This document shows, in pieces, positions 1 through 5,333 of a stretch of 8,814 nt of DNA. Position numbers and translations under genes: made by a program. Origin of the DNA: Erysipelotrichaceae bacterium (lineage in GTDB: Bacteria > Bacillota_I > Bacilli_A > Erysipelotrichales > Erysipelotrichaceae). The stretch spans positions 1 to 8,814 of the forward strand of contig JANJWY010000035.1 of NCBI GenBank assembly GCA_024709285.1, read 5' to 3'. Position 1 is the stretch's first letter; every line of letters starts with the position of its first letter. The notes under the pieces were generated by a model. It worked only from the letters and a program-made list of their open reading frames with translations, ran no database searches and had not been told where the DNA came from.

Positions 1-537
1 TCGCTCGACAATTTCCGAAAACAACTCACTATCGATATCGATATGTCCCTTAATCGCAATGATTCTGGCAGTGTTGATAAATTTACAATCGTTGATAAAG
101 GCAACTGACTGCTTGTTTAACCCTTCGATCCACCCCAACTGATGCAGATGCGTCTTCCCATGCTCGATCCTTGAAGGGTCGTTGGCATATTGATAGGTTG
201 TCGTATTCGAAGTCATTGGTAAAACAAACGCTTTGTGATTGACAATGGATAAAATCAAACCGAAGTGCTGATAACCGGCTTCATTAATATATACCTGACC
301 AAAATCTATATAACACACATCTCCGACTTTCGCATGGATGTTTAACTGCGATGATGACCTCAAGTTCTGTCTTTGCAATCGGTTGAGCCCGCTGATACAT
401 TCTCTCGACATTTGCTTGGTCGATAGTGAACGCAAATACTGCTGATATTGACTGATAAAATGCTCATAAATCTCATCACTTCGATAGAAATCGTTATTCT
501 TCTCGTAAGCATCGGATAAATTCATCATGTTTTTCAT
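1..537 (-). CDS. PemK/MazF-fold protein, C-terminus cut by the window edge
   Basis: This reading frame is open from an ATG at 535-537 to the left edge, giving 179 visible residues and no stop. The start is supported by a strong GGAGG seven bases upstream. Residues 1 to about 68 form a polar, probably helical extension. From about residue 70 the text resembles a PemK/MazF barrel: KVGDVCYIDFG, then HFGLILSI, then AFVLPMTSN, and later GLNKQSVAFINDCKFINTARI, which parallels the dimer-side strand of MazF toxins. MazF enzymes are ribosome-independent mRNA endonucleases normally held by a small antitoxin. None is visible here: the upstream neighbour is a divergent membrane-protein gene, and an antitoxin could only lie beyond the left edge. 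The long N-terminal extension is unlike compact MazF, so toxin activity is uncertain. The fold call is from motif likeness only. Confidence 0.6.
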   Translation of the reverse strand, partial: MKNMMNLSDAYEKNNDFYRSDEIYEHFISQYQQYLRSLSTKQMSRECISGLNRLQRQNLRSSSQLNIHAKVGDVCYIDFGQVYINEAGYQHFGLILSIVNHKAFVLPMTSNTTTYQYANDPSRIEHGKTHLHQLGWIEGLNKQSVAFINDCKFINTARIIAIKGHIDIDSELFSEIVER

Positions 538-644
538 ACTTTTTCCTCCAATGCTATATATGCATCAAAAAAGATTGTTCCTGTAGTTGCAAATGGATTT
601 ATTTTTTCTGCTTATGCATTAAACTATAGAAAAGGGGATTTATC

Positions 645-1199
645 ATGAGAAAGTTCATCGCACTCATCGTAAACAAAACGAATGCTCTCATTGTCTTCCT
701 GTCTTTACTCATCTTTATGTCATTTATCCTATTTGTTCTTCCCCAAGAATCCGCAAAGAGTGAGGCTTTCGGTTTATCTGAAAGCATAGATACATCTTTT
801 CTGTACTCTGCGGATGACTTATATCGAATCGCTGAAAGTTATGGTGAGGATGGCCGTGCTTTCTACATCCGCCAACGCTTTACTTTCGATCTGATCTGGC
901 CTATCGCTTACACCCAATTCATCCTGATAGCATCCGCATATTTCTATAAAAAAACGAAGCTGTTGAAAGCTTCGAACTTATTATATGTTGCATTAATCGC
1001 GGCTGCATTTGACTATCTGGAAAACATCATGACCTCAACGGTTTTATTTCGATTCCCCCAGACAACTCCCATCGTCGCGGATTTAGCAGGAATCATGACT
1101 TTGCTCAAATGGTCAACATTGTCCCTGGCATTTATGATCCTCTTATTTTTGATGTTTGTTGCCGCCTTTACGCAACTCAAACAGCGAATGACTCGATGA
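645..1199 (+). CDS. Four-helix integral membrane protein of unknown function
   Basis: The protein has 184 residues. The ATG is preceded by AAAGGGG about seven bases upstream, which supports this start. Four hydrophobic segments are visible at roughly residues 13-33, 80-101, 110-129 and 151-176. A polar loop of about 45 residues lies between the first two, and a basic tail (LKQRMTR) follows the last. The third helix carries an acidic/aromatic motif, FDYLEN, at 122-127, which is unusual inside a membrane segment and may be functional. I do not recognise a named family with known activity. It is divergent from the PemK-like gene, and its last 23 bases overlap the 3' end of the MoeB-like gene tail to tail. 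Nothing links it to cofactor synthesis, and I see no terminator between the two convergent genes. Confidence 0.75.
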   Translation: MRKFIALIVNKTNALIVFLSLLIFMSFILFVLPQESAKSEAFGLSESIDTSFLYSADDLYRIAESYGEDGRAFYIRQRFTFDLIWPIAYTQFILIASAYFYKKTKLLKASNLLYVALIAAAFDYLENIMTSTVLFRFPQTTPIVADLAGIMTLLKWSTLSLAFMILLFLMFVAAFTQLKQRMTR

Positions 1200-1860
1200 T
1201 ATCGATTTTTTCGATTTCCAACGTTTTCAAGTCAACAAAATAAAAGCCGTGCAACGAAACCTCTTCCCCTAATAATGTTCTGATTGCTAAACTGACCTCA
1301 AGCTCTGCCAGAACATTGACCGTAAAACTCAGATTGCCCAATATTTGTTCGACACCTTTGTTCGCATTCGAACAGAGGTGTTTTATATTCCGATACCCTG
1401 GCTTGCTGATGGTCAGCCAGCCATTATACCCGCCAACCGCCGCACTGATGATTGGAACATCCAAGTCCGCATCCTCGATCATCCGTCGTGTTTCAAAATT
1501 ATCCAAAGCATCAATGACTAAATCGCATCCATCAACAAGTGTGTATATATTTGATGAATCAATAAATTTCTTGTGAGCGATCACTTCGACTTGATCGTTG
1601 ATTTCAAACAGTTTCTCCTTCGCGACTTCAACTTTGGATTGCCCTATCGTCTTATTGGTTGAAAAGCGTTGGCGGTTCAAATTGCTCAACACAAAAACAT
1701 CATTATCGACCAAGGTCAGCTTTCCCACTCCAATGCGAGACAATGATTCCGCAACACTTCCGCCAAGACCGCCACATCCCAAAACAATTACATGCTTTTT
1801 AGAAAGAATATATTGCTGGTGTTCATCTATGCTGCTTTTATTGCGTAAGTATCGTTCCAT
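1177..1860 (-). CDS. moeB: MoeB/ThiF/HesA-family adenylyltransferase (E1-like)
   Basis: The protein has 227 residues and a Rossmann fold with the ATP loop VLGCGGLGG at residues 27-34, an acidic ribose ligand at VDND (51-54), the arginine finger in NLNRQ (60-64), a conserved lysine near 76, and LDN at 119-121. These are the residues used by MoeB and ThiF to adenylate the C-terminal glycine of a small sulfur carrier. The start ATG overlaps the stop of the moaD-like gene as TAATG, so the two are probably translationally coupled and act as a pair. E. coli MoeB carries two CxxC zinc pairs. Here they are missing: only C29 and C163 are present. There is also no rhodanese domain, so sulfur transfer must use another protein. 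ThiF-like thiamine work is possible but fits the neighbourhood less well. Confidence 0.85.
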   Translation of the reverse strand: MERYLRNKSSIDEHQQYILSKKHVIVLGCGGLGGSVAESLSRIGVGKLTLVDNDVFVLSNLNRQRFSTNKTIGQSKVEVAKEKLFEINDQVEVIAHKKFIDSSNIYTLVDGCDLVIDALDNFETRRMIEDADLDVPIISAAVGGYNGWLTISKPGYRNIKHLCSNANKGVEQILGNLSFTVNVLAELEVSLAIRTLLGEEVSLHGFYFVDLKTLEIEKIDIIESFAV

Positions 1861-2081
1861 TATCCGCCAGCGACCGGTGGAAACAAAGCCACGATGTCAT
1901 TTCCCTTCAACACATGCTGAGCATGCGAATGTCTGCCATTGACCAACAGAATCTGAACATCGCTTAAAGCAATGCCCAAATGATCCAATATCATTTGAAC
2001 TGTTGGGTAGAGATTGGGATCAAGATATAGGATTTTTCCGCGATTATCCCGAAAATATGCAAATAAACGAACTTCAACCAT
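1860..2081 (-). CDS. moaD: MoaD/ThiS-family sulfur carrier protein
   Basis: The protein has 73 residues and a ubiquitin-like small carrier pattern. It begins MVEVRLFAYFRD, contains ILLVNGRH in the middle and DIVALFPPVAGG at the end. The terminal Gly-Gly is the site that is adenylated by MoeB and then converted to a thiocarboxylate, the sulfur donor for molybdopterin dithiolene synthesis. I chose the ATG at 2079-2081. An in-frame TTG four codons upstream overlaps the GGAGG ribosome site and is not a likely start. It lies 44 bases downstream of AOR with a stable hairpin in between, and it overlaps the MoeB-like start by one base. No moaE partner is visible in the window. A ThiS-like identity cannot be excluded from 73 residues, but VLKGNDIVALFPPVAGG is MoaD-like. 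Confidence 0.88.
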   Translation of the reverse strand: MVEVRLFAYFRDNRGKILYLDPNLYPTVQMILDHLGIALSDVQILLVNGRHSHAQHVLKGNDIVALFPPVAGG

Positions 2082-2097
2082 ACGTACCTCCAAAAGA

Positions 2098-2119
2098 AAG
2101 GGAGAATTTCTTCTCCCTT
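2098..2119 (-). other. Intercistronic RNA hairpin between AOR and moaD
   Basis: Read on the minus strand, AAGGGAGAA, then a GAAA loop, then TTCTCCCTT form a perfect nine-base-pair stem. A short T-rich stretch (TTCTTTT) follows, and then at once the moaD ribosome site. The T-run is interrupted, so this is a weak or partial terminator, or a 3' stabiliser of the AOR message. Either would make AOR more abundant than MoaD and MoeB, as expected for a structural enzyme against its assembly factors. Confidence 0.65.
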
Positions 2120-2125
2120 ATTCTA

Positions 2126-3925
2126 TCATAATAAATCTAAACGTTTAAGCGTTGCTTCTGTCGGGAAAGCTTTTTCCCAGCCTCTCAATTCATAGTATTG
2201 AGGTAACAGAATGTGCAACTTGCTGACTTCACCTTTCGAAGGTCCATCCGGAATCGGTTCTTCCAGCAGACGTTTCGGCAGTGTGTCATCTTCCGGTTTC
2301 ATGCCGGCAGCCTTATTGAACATACGCTCGATATTATAGATACGTTCGCCAACTTCTAATAATTCTGCAGGTGTATAGTTTGTACCCGTTGCGGCGTTGA
2401 TCATGGCAGCATAGTGAGGAGCACCAAGTGCAAATGATGTGAACAGACACAGCCCTGCCGAGTCAATGACAGCTGTCAGATCTTGGAATGTCTTTGTCCA
2501 GAAAGCCTTATCATCTGTTGCAAAACGATCCAACGGTTGCGGTAATCCTAAAATCTCCGGTGAAATCATATAACCGCGAACGTGACAACCACCACGGTTG
2601 GAAGTTGCATAGGTCAAACCGATACCTTGGATACCACGGGCATCGTACGCTGGCATATCTTGTTTCTTAACTGACATCGACAACTCAGGCACGCCATAAT
2701 GTTCGCATAAACGATATGAACCTTGAGCCATCAGTTTAGCCAACGGATTTGATCCCAATCCCATGCGTTTGGTCCACTCAATGATTGCTTCTGCACTTCC
2801 CCATTTCAAAGGAACGCCATCGCAATCTTTATCAGTTATATACCCTTTTTGATACAGTTCCATCGCAGTGGCAATGGTTGTCGGTGCACCAATGGCATCC
2901 AACCCCATTTCATTTGCCCAATAGTTCGCAATGGTAATCGCTTCTAAGTCATCCAGACCGCAGTTTGCGCCATATGCCCACAACGGTTCATATTCCGGAC
3001 CGCCGACGATTTTACCGTTCATGTTAATAACACGGCCGCATCCGATCGGGCAGCGATGACAGAAACCCTGCTTAACCAAGAATTTTTCCTTCAACATTTC
3101 ACCGCTGATTTCTTCAGAAGTGGCAAATTGAGATTCCTGCCAGTTTTTCGTTGGGAAAGAACCTACATTGTTGATGATGTTAACAAGAACCGCTGTTCCA
3201 TAGGTCGGCAAACCGGTTCCGGTTACGCCATTATCCTTCAACAGTTTTAGATTCAAAGCAACAGATTCTCTTAATGCTTCTTTGTCAAAAGGTTCTACCA
3301 CTGTCCGCTTCGAAGAACAAACAACGGCTTTCAAATTTTTCGATCCCATAACGGCACCGACACCGGTACGACCGGCAGCGCGATCCGCTTCATTGATGAT
3401 ACAAGCCAACAGTGACAGATTTTCACCTGCCGGGCCGATATTCAGCACGGAGGCATTTTTACCATATTCTTCTTTCAGTACTTCTTCGGTTTGTTCCGAA
3501 GTTTTACCCCAGAGTTCAGCTGCATCTTTGATTTCAACATGTTCATCATCGATGACCAGATATACCGGAGCTTTTGCTTTTCCTTCAACGATCAGCGCAT
3601 CATAACCGGCATATTTCAAGCGTGCACCCCAGACACCACCAGAGTTCGAGCTTGCGATCATGTTATTCAACGGAGCCTTCGTTACCACCATATAACGACC
3701 ACCCGTCGGAACATTTGCGCCGGTCAACGGACCATTGATAAAAATCAGTTTGTTTTCAGGCGACAACGGTTCAACCGTAGCAACACCTTCATCATAAAGA
3801 ATTTTTGTACCTAATCCACGTCCACCCAGAAACTTCTTTGCCAATTTTTCATCGAGATCTTCGGTCTTAATCGTACGATCTGTCAAATTGACTCTCAACA
3901 TCTTCAAATTATAGGTTGTTGACAT
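2126..3925 (-). CDS. aor: Aldehyde:ferredoxin oxidoreductase (tungsten-pterin enzyme)
   Basis: The protein has 599 residues, close to the 605 of the Pyrococcus furiosus enzyme. The ATG at 3923-3925 is preceded by AAAGGAGG; an in-frame TTG six codons upstream only overlaps that site. The N-terminal half shows FLGGRGLGTKILYDE, NVPTGGRY and NSGGVWGARLKYAGYDALIVEG, then DRAAGRTGVGAVMGSKNLKA, all typical of the AOR pterin-binding region. Cluster ligands are C289-x2-C292-x3-C296 plus C493 (GLCLFT). E313 in GPEYE and H448 in RGGCHVR fall where the P. furiosus active-site residues lie. Members oxidise aldehydes (or reduce acids) with ferredoxin in the cytoplasm. The substrate here is unknown. No separate ferredoxin subunit gene is adjacent. 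Transcription is probably controlled by the upstream riboswitch and terminator, and the gene leads a unit with moaD and moeB. Confidence 0.95.
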   Translation of the reverse strand: MSTTYNLKMLRVNLTDRTIKTEDLDEKLAKKFLGGRGLGTKILYDEGVATVEPLSPENKLIFINGPLTGANVPTGGRYMVVTKAPLNNMIASSNSGGVWGARLKYAGYDALIVEGKAKAPVYLVIDDEHVEIKDAAELWGKTSEQTEEVLKEEYGKNASVLNIGPAGENLSLLACIINEADRAAGRTGVGAVMGSKNLKAVVCSSKRTVVEPFDKEALRESVALNLKLLKDNGVTGTGLPTYGTAVLVNIINNVGSFPTKNWQESQFATSEEISGEMLKEKFLVKQGFCHRCPIGCGRVINMNGKIVGGPEYEPLWAYGANCGLDDLEAITIANYWANEMGLDAIGAPTTIATAMELYQKGYITDKDCDGVPLKWGSAEAIIEWTKRMGLGSNPLAKLMAQGSYRLCEHYGVPELSMSVKKQDMPAYDARGIQGIGLTYATSNRGGCHVRGYMISPEILGLPQPLDRFATDDKAFWTKTFQDLTAVIDSAGLCLFTSFALGAPHYAAMINAATGTNYTPAELLEVGERIYNIERMFNKAAGMKPEDDTLPKRLLEEPIPDGPSKGEVSKLHILLPQYYELRGWEKAFPTEATLKRLDLL

Positions 3926-3944
3926 ATTTCCTCCTTTTGTCAAT

Positions 3945-3969
3945 AAAAAACCAAGGGGCGACCCTTGAT
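3945..3969 (-). terminator. Intrinsic terminator in the AOR leader (attenuator)
   Basis: On the minus strand ATCAAGGG, loop TCGC and CCCTTGGT form an eight-base-pair stem (one U-G pair), followed directly by TTTTTT. It ends only about 20 bases before the AOR start and lies downstream of the riboswitch-like fold, so it is an attenuator rather than the end of the radical SAM transcript alone. A tandem ACCAACACCAAC at 3971-3982 could pair with the TTGGT at the base of the stem and act as an antiterminator. That pairing is inferred. Confidence 0.85.
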
Positions 3970-3980
3970 AGTTGGTGTTG

Positions 3981-4098
3981 GTATATCAGGGCCGCATTAA
4001 ATGATGCAGTCCCTTTCCAAGGAGTGGGAGGCCATACCGTTTCCAGCATGACCCATCGGTTAAATGACCTTGATCGGGTCAGATAACTCGGAACCTGA
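3981..4098 (-). promoter_or_regulatory. Moco/Tuco (molybdenum or tungsten cofactor) riboswitch aptamer
   Basis: The leader folds by eye into a multi-branched structure. One hairpin pairs GACCC (4076-4080) with GGGTC (4050-4054), extended inside by AUC/GAU and GGU/ACC. Next is AUGCUG-GAAA-CGGUAU (4034-4049), a six-pair stem with a GNRA tetraloop. GGCC at 4030-4033 can pair with GGCC at 3990-3993, enclosing UCCC/GGGA (4026-4029 with 4010-4013) and a GCAU/AUGC hairpin. The closing helix is ambiguous: GUUAUC (4082-4087) with GAUAUAC (3981-3987), or UCAGG/CCUGA using 4094-4098. The stretch CUGGAAACGGUAUGGCCUCC followed by UUGGAAAGGGACUGC matches my memory of the Moco RNA family (Rfam RF01055). Its place before a tungsten AOR and a terminator fits. 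Whether it reads molybdenum or tungsten cofactor cannot be told. Confidence 0.8.
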
Positions 4099-4102
4099 CT
4101 TA

Positions 4103-4131
4103 ATTATAAAGCGCTTACAAATGTTTGTAAA
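4103..4131 (-). promoter_or_regulatory. Sigma-A-type promoter for the AOR leader
   Basis: On the minus strand a -35 TTTACA (4126-4131) and a perfect -10 TATAAT (4103-4108) are separated by exactly 17 bases. The predicted transcript start is near 4096, giving a leader of about 170 bases. The -35 begins three bases after the radical SAM stop codon. AOR therefore has its own promoter but could also receive read-through from the radical SAM gene. Confidence 0.85.
4106..4130 (-). promoter_or_regulatory. cre-like site and overlapping palindrome within the AOR promoter
   Basis: Read on the plus strand, ATAAAGCGCTTACA (4106-4119) matches the catabolite-responsive element TGWAANCGNTNWCA at all but its first two positions and overlaps the -10. 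The adjoining TTACAAATGTTTGTAA (4115-4130) has perfect seven-base arms around a two-base centre and covers the spacer and -35. Both are placed for repression. The first suggests CcpA. The second could bind an unidentified dimeric repressor, or be incidental. Confidence 0.55.
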
Positions 4132-4133
4132 GG

Positions 4134-5198
4134 TCAAATACACTGAACAAAATCACGTGTCCAAAGACAGTCTGCACACGAAGGATTCTGTCCGTTACAA
4201 TCACAAAGCGAATCATTTACATAATCACAAGCATCGACTAAATCACAATCCGGACACGATGGAAAGCGGTTGCGCAAGTTCTGCAAGCGCAAGTCCGTAT
4301 ACAAACGAGAGTTCCAAATCTCATCTATTTCCTTATCTTTCACGTTCCCATAAGTAAAGGAATACACTTGTTTCCTGCGACCGAAAACATACTCCACCGA
4401 TGGATGCGCAAAGCGATAACACGGCGCTATGTTCCCGTCGCTGTTGATCGTCATCGTTCCATCATAGACAAAATTGCATCTTCTCTCCGTTTTTAACTGA
4501 ATGTTGGGAAACTTCAGTTGAATCTGATTGGACATGGCTATATTCAGCCACTCTTGCCGATATTCTTTCATGCGCGGATTCTCATATATTGTATAAAGGA
4601 TTTTATCCTTATCTTCCATATTTTGAGGAAGCAGATTGGATAAAATGATCTTCATGATTCCAAGTTTGGCTAACCGTTTGATCAACATACCGACATCTTC
4701 AACATTATACTCACTGATAACGATTTGAGCATACAAAAAAGGTTCATGACGGTTTTTGTGCTTGCGAGCCTCAATCAGTCGGGCAACATTTTTCTCTAGT
4801 ATGCCCAGTTCAAAATTGCGTATCAGTTTAAACTCCGCTTCAAGTCCGTCCACCGATACGACAACACGATGAAACCGCTCAGCCAGCAATTCTACGACTT
4901 CTTCACTCCAGGCAAAAGCATTGGTGGTAACCGTCAGTTTCACATCGGGCAACATTCTTACCCACTCAGCAAACTTGGGATGTATCGTGGGTTCGCCGAT
5001 TCCGCCCAAAACGATTTCTTCAAGTGAAGCGGTGTTCTTCAATCCGTCCAAGCATCTCAAAAACACATCTTCACTCATTTGCGTTTGAGGAAAGTCCCAA
5101 TTCTGACGAAAACAACTGGTGCAATTCAGATTGCATCGTTGTGTTAATTCCAGATAAACTTTTTTGATAAGTACATCATCCGGCGCATGTTTGTTCAT
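4134..5198 (-). CDS. Radical SAM/SPASM protein, tungsten oxidoreductase maturase type
   Basis: The protein has 354 residues. The SAM-binding cluster motif CNLNCTSC has cysteines at 22, 26 and 29, followed by GGIGEP at 65-70, the usual SAM amino-group contact region. The C-terminal third is SPASM-like and cysteine-rich: C241 and C260 in a RRCNF...GNIAPC arrangement, then C315-x2-C318-x5-C324, C332, C334, C341-x2-C344 and C353. This would hold two auxiliary 4Fe-4S clusters. The architecture and its place directly upstream of AOR match the family annotated as tungsten cofactor oxidoreductase radical SAM maturase (TIGR04317, from memory). SPASM enzymes usually modify peptides or proteins, so the AOR polypeptide or its cofactor is the likely target. 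The actual reaction is not known to me. No Shine-Dalgarno site precedes the ATG, and the promoter suggests a leaderless message. Confidence 0.85.
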   Translation of the reverse strand: MNKHAPDDVLIKKVYLELTQRCNLNCTSCFRQNWDFPQTQMSEDVFLRCLDGLKNTASLEEIVLGGIGEPTIHPKFAEWVRMLPDVKLTVTTNAFAWSEEVVELLAERFHRVVVSVDGLEAEFKLIRNFELGILEKNVARLIEARKHKNRHEPFLYAQIVISEYNVEDVGMLIKRLAKLGIMKIILSNLLPQNMEDKDKILYTIYENPRMKEYRQEWLNIAMSNQIQLKFPNIQLKTERRCNFVYDGTMTINSDGNIAPCYRFAHPSVEYVFGRRKQVYSFTYGNVKDKEIDEIWNSRLYTDLRLQNLRNRFPSCPDCDLVDACDYVNDSLCDCNGQNPSCADCLWTRDFVQCI

Positions 5199-5207
5199 AG
5201 TAATTTA

Positions 5208-5235
5208 ACTATAGAACAATGAAAATAAATGTCAA
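5208..5235 (-). promoter_or_regulatory. Promoter for the radical SAM gene, probably leaderless
   Basis: On the minus strand a perfect TTGACA (5230-5235) and TATAGT (5208-5213) are 16 bases apart. Only nine bases separate the -10 from the ATG at 5196-5198, so transcription should start within a few bases of the start codon. Confidence 0.7.
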
Positions 5236-5239
5236 GAAT

Positions 5240-5252
5240 TTTCCCAAACGTG
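5240..5252 (+). repeat. First copy of the 13-base direct repeat TTTCCCAAACRTG
   Basis: TTTCCCAAACGTG here recurs as TTTCCCAAACATG at 5321-5333 with one difference. One copy lies just upstream of the moeA promoter and within five bases of the radical SAM -35. The other runs into the moeA start codon. Two same-orientation copies 81 bases apart around divergent promoters could be operator half-sites, but chance is possible. Confidence 0.4.
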
Positions 5253-5273
5253 TTTATTCCCTATTTCAAAATA

Positions 5274-5282
5274 TGTTATAAT
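5274..5282 (+). promoter_or_regulatory. Extended -10 promoter for the moeA-moeA-moaA unit
   Basis: TGTTATAAT is a perfect TATAAT with the TGn extension. The bases about 17-18 upstream (TTTATTC) are a poor -35, as is common with extended -10 promoters. The start would fall near 5289, giving a leader of about 42 bases before moeA. Confidence 0.65.
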
Positions 5283-5320
5283 TTTATCAACAAAGGTGTT
5301 GGTGTTTTTTTATGAACCCA

Positions 5321-5333
5321 TTTCCCAAACATG
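5321..5333 (+). repeat. Second copy of the 13-base direct repeat, at the moeA start
   Basis: TTTCCCAAACATG ends in the moeA start codon and takes the place where a Shine-Dalgarno site would be expected. It matches 12 of 13 bases of the copy at 5240-5252. Confidence 0.4.

Noticed and set aside
559..619. Two TATGCAT palindromes at 559-565 and 613-619 between the PemK-like and membrane-protein genes
   Set aside because: They are short, AT-rich and self-complementary, and do not align with a convincing promoter on either strand.
2082..2093. Upstream TTG start for the MoaD-like gene
   Set aside because: The extra codons are the GGAGG ribosome site itself. The ATG at 2081 is correctly spaced from it.
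3282..3814. Plus-strand open frames inside AOR
   Set aside because: They are low-complexity shadows of the strongly conserved AOR coding strand and have no ribosome sites.
3926..3943. Upstream TTG start for AOR
   Set aside because: The added residues MTKGGN are read from the AAAGGAGG ribosome site. The ATG at 3925 fits the family N-terminus.
4064..4357. Plus-strand open frame of 97 codons
   Set aside because: It lies antisense to the AOR promoter and the 3' end of the radical SAM gene, has no family resemblance, and its composition mirrors the cysteine-rich SPASM codons.
3974..5303. GGTGTTGGT occurring both in the AOR leader (3974-3982) and in the moeA leader (5295-5303)
   Set aside because: The shared stretch is nine low-complexity bases on opposite functional strands of the two leaders, so chance is the simplest explanation.
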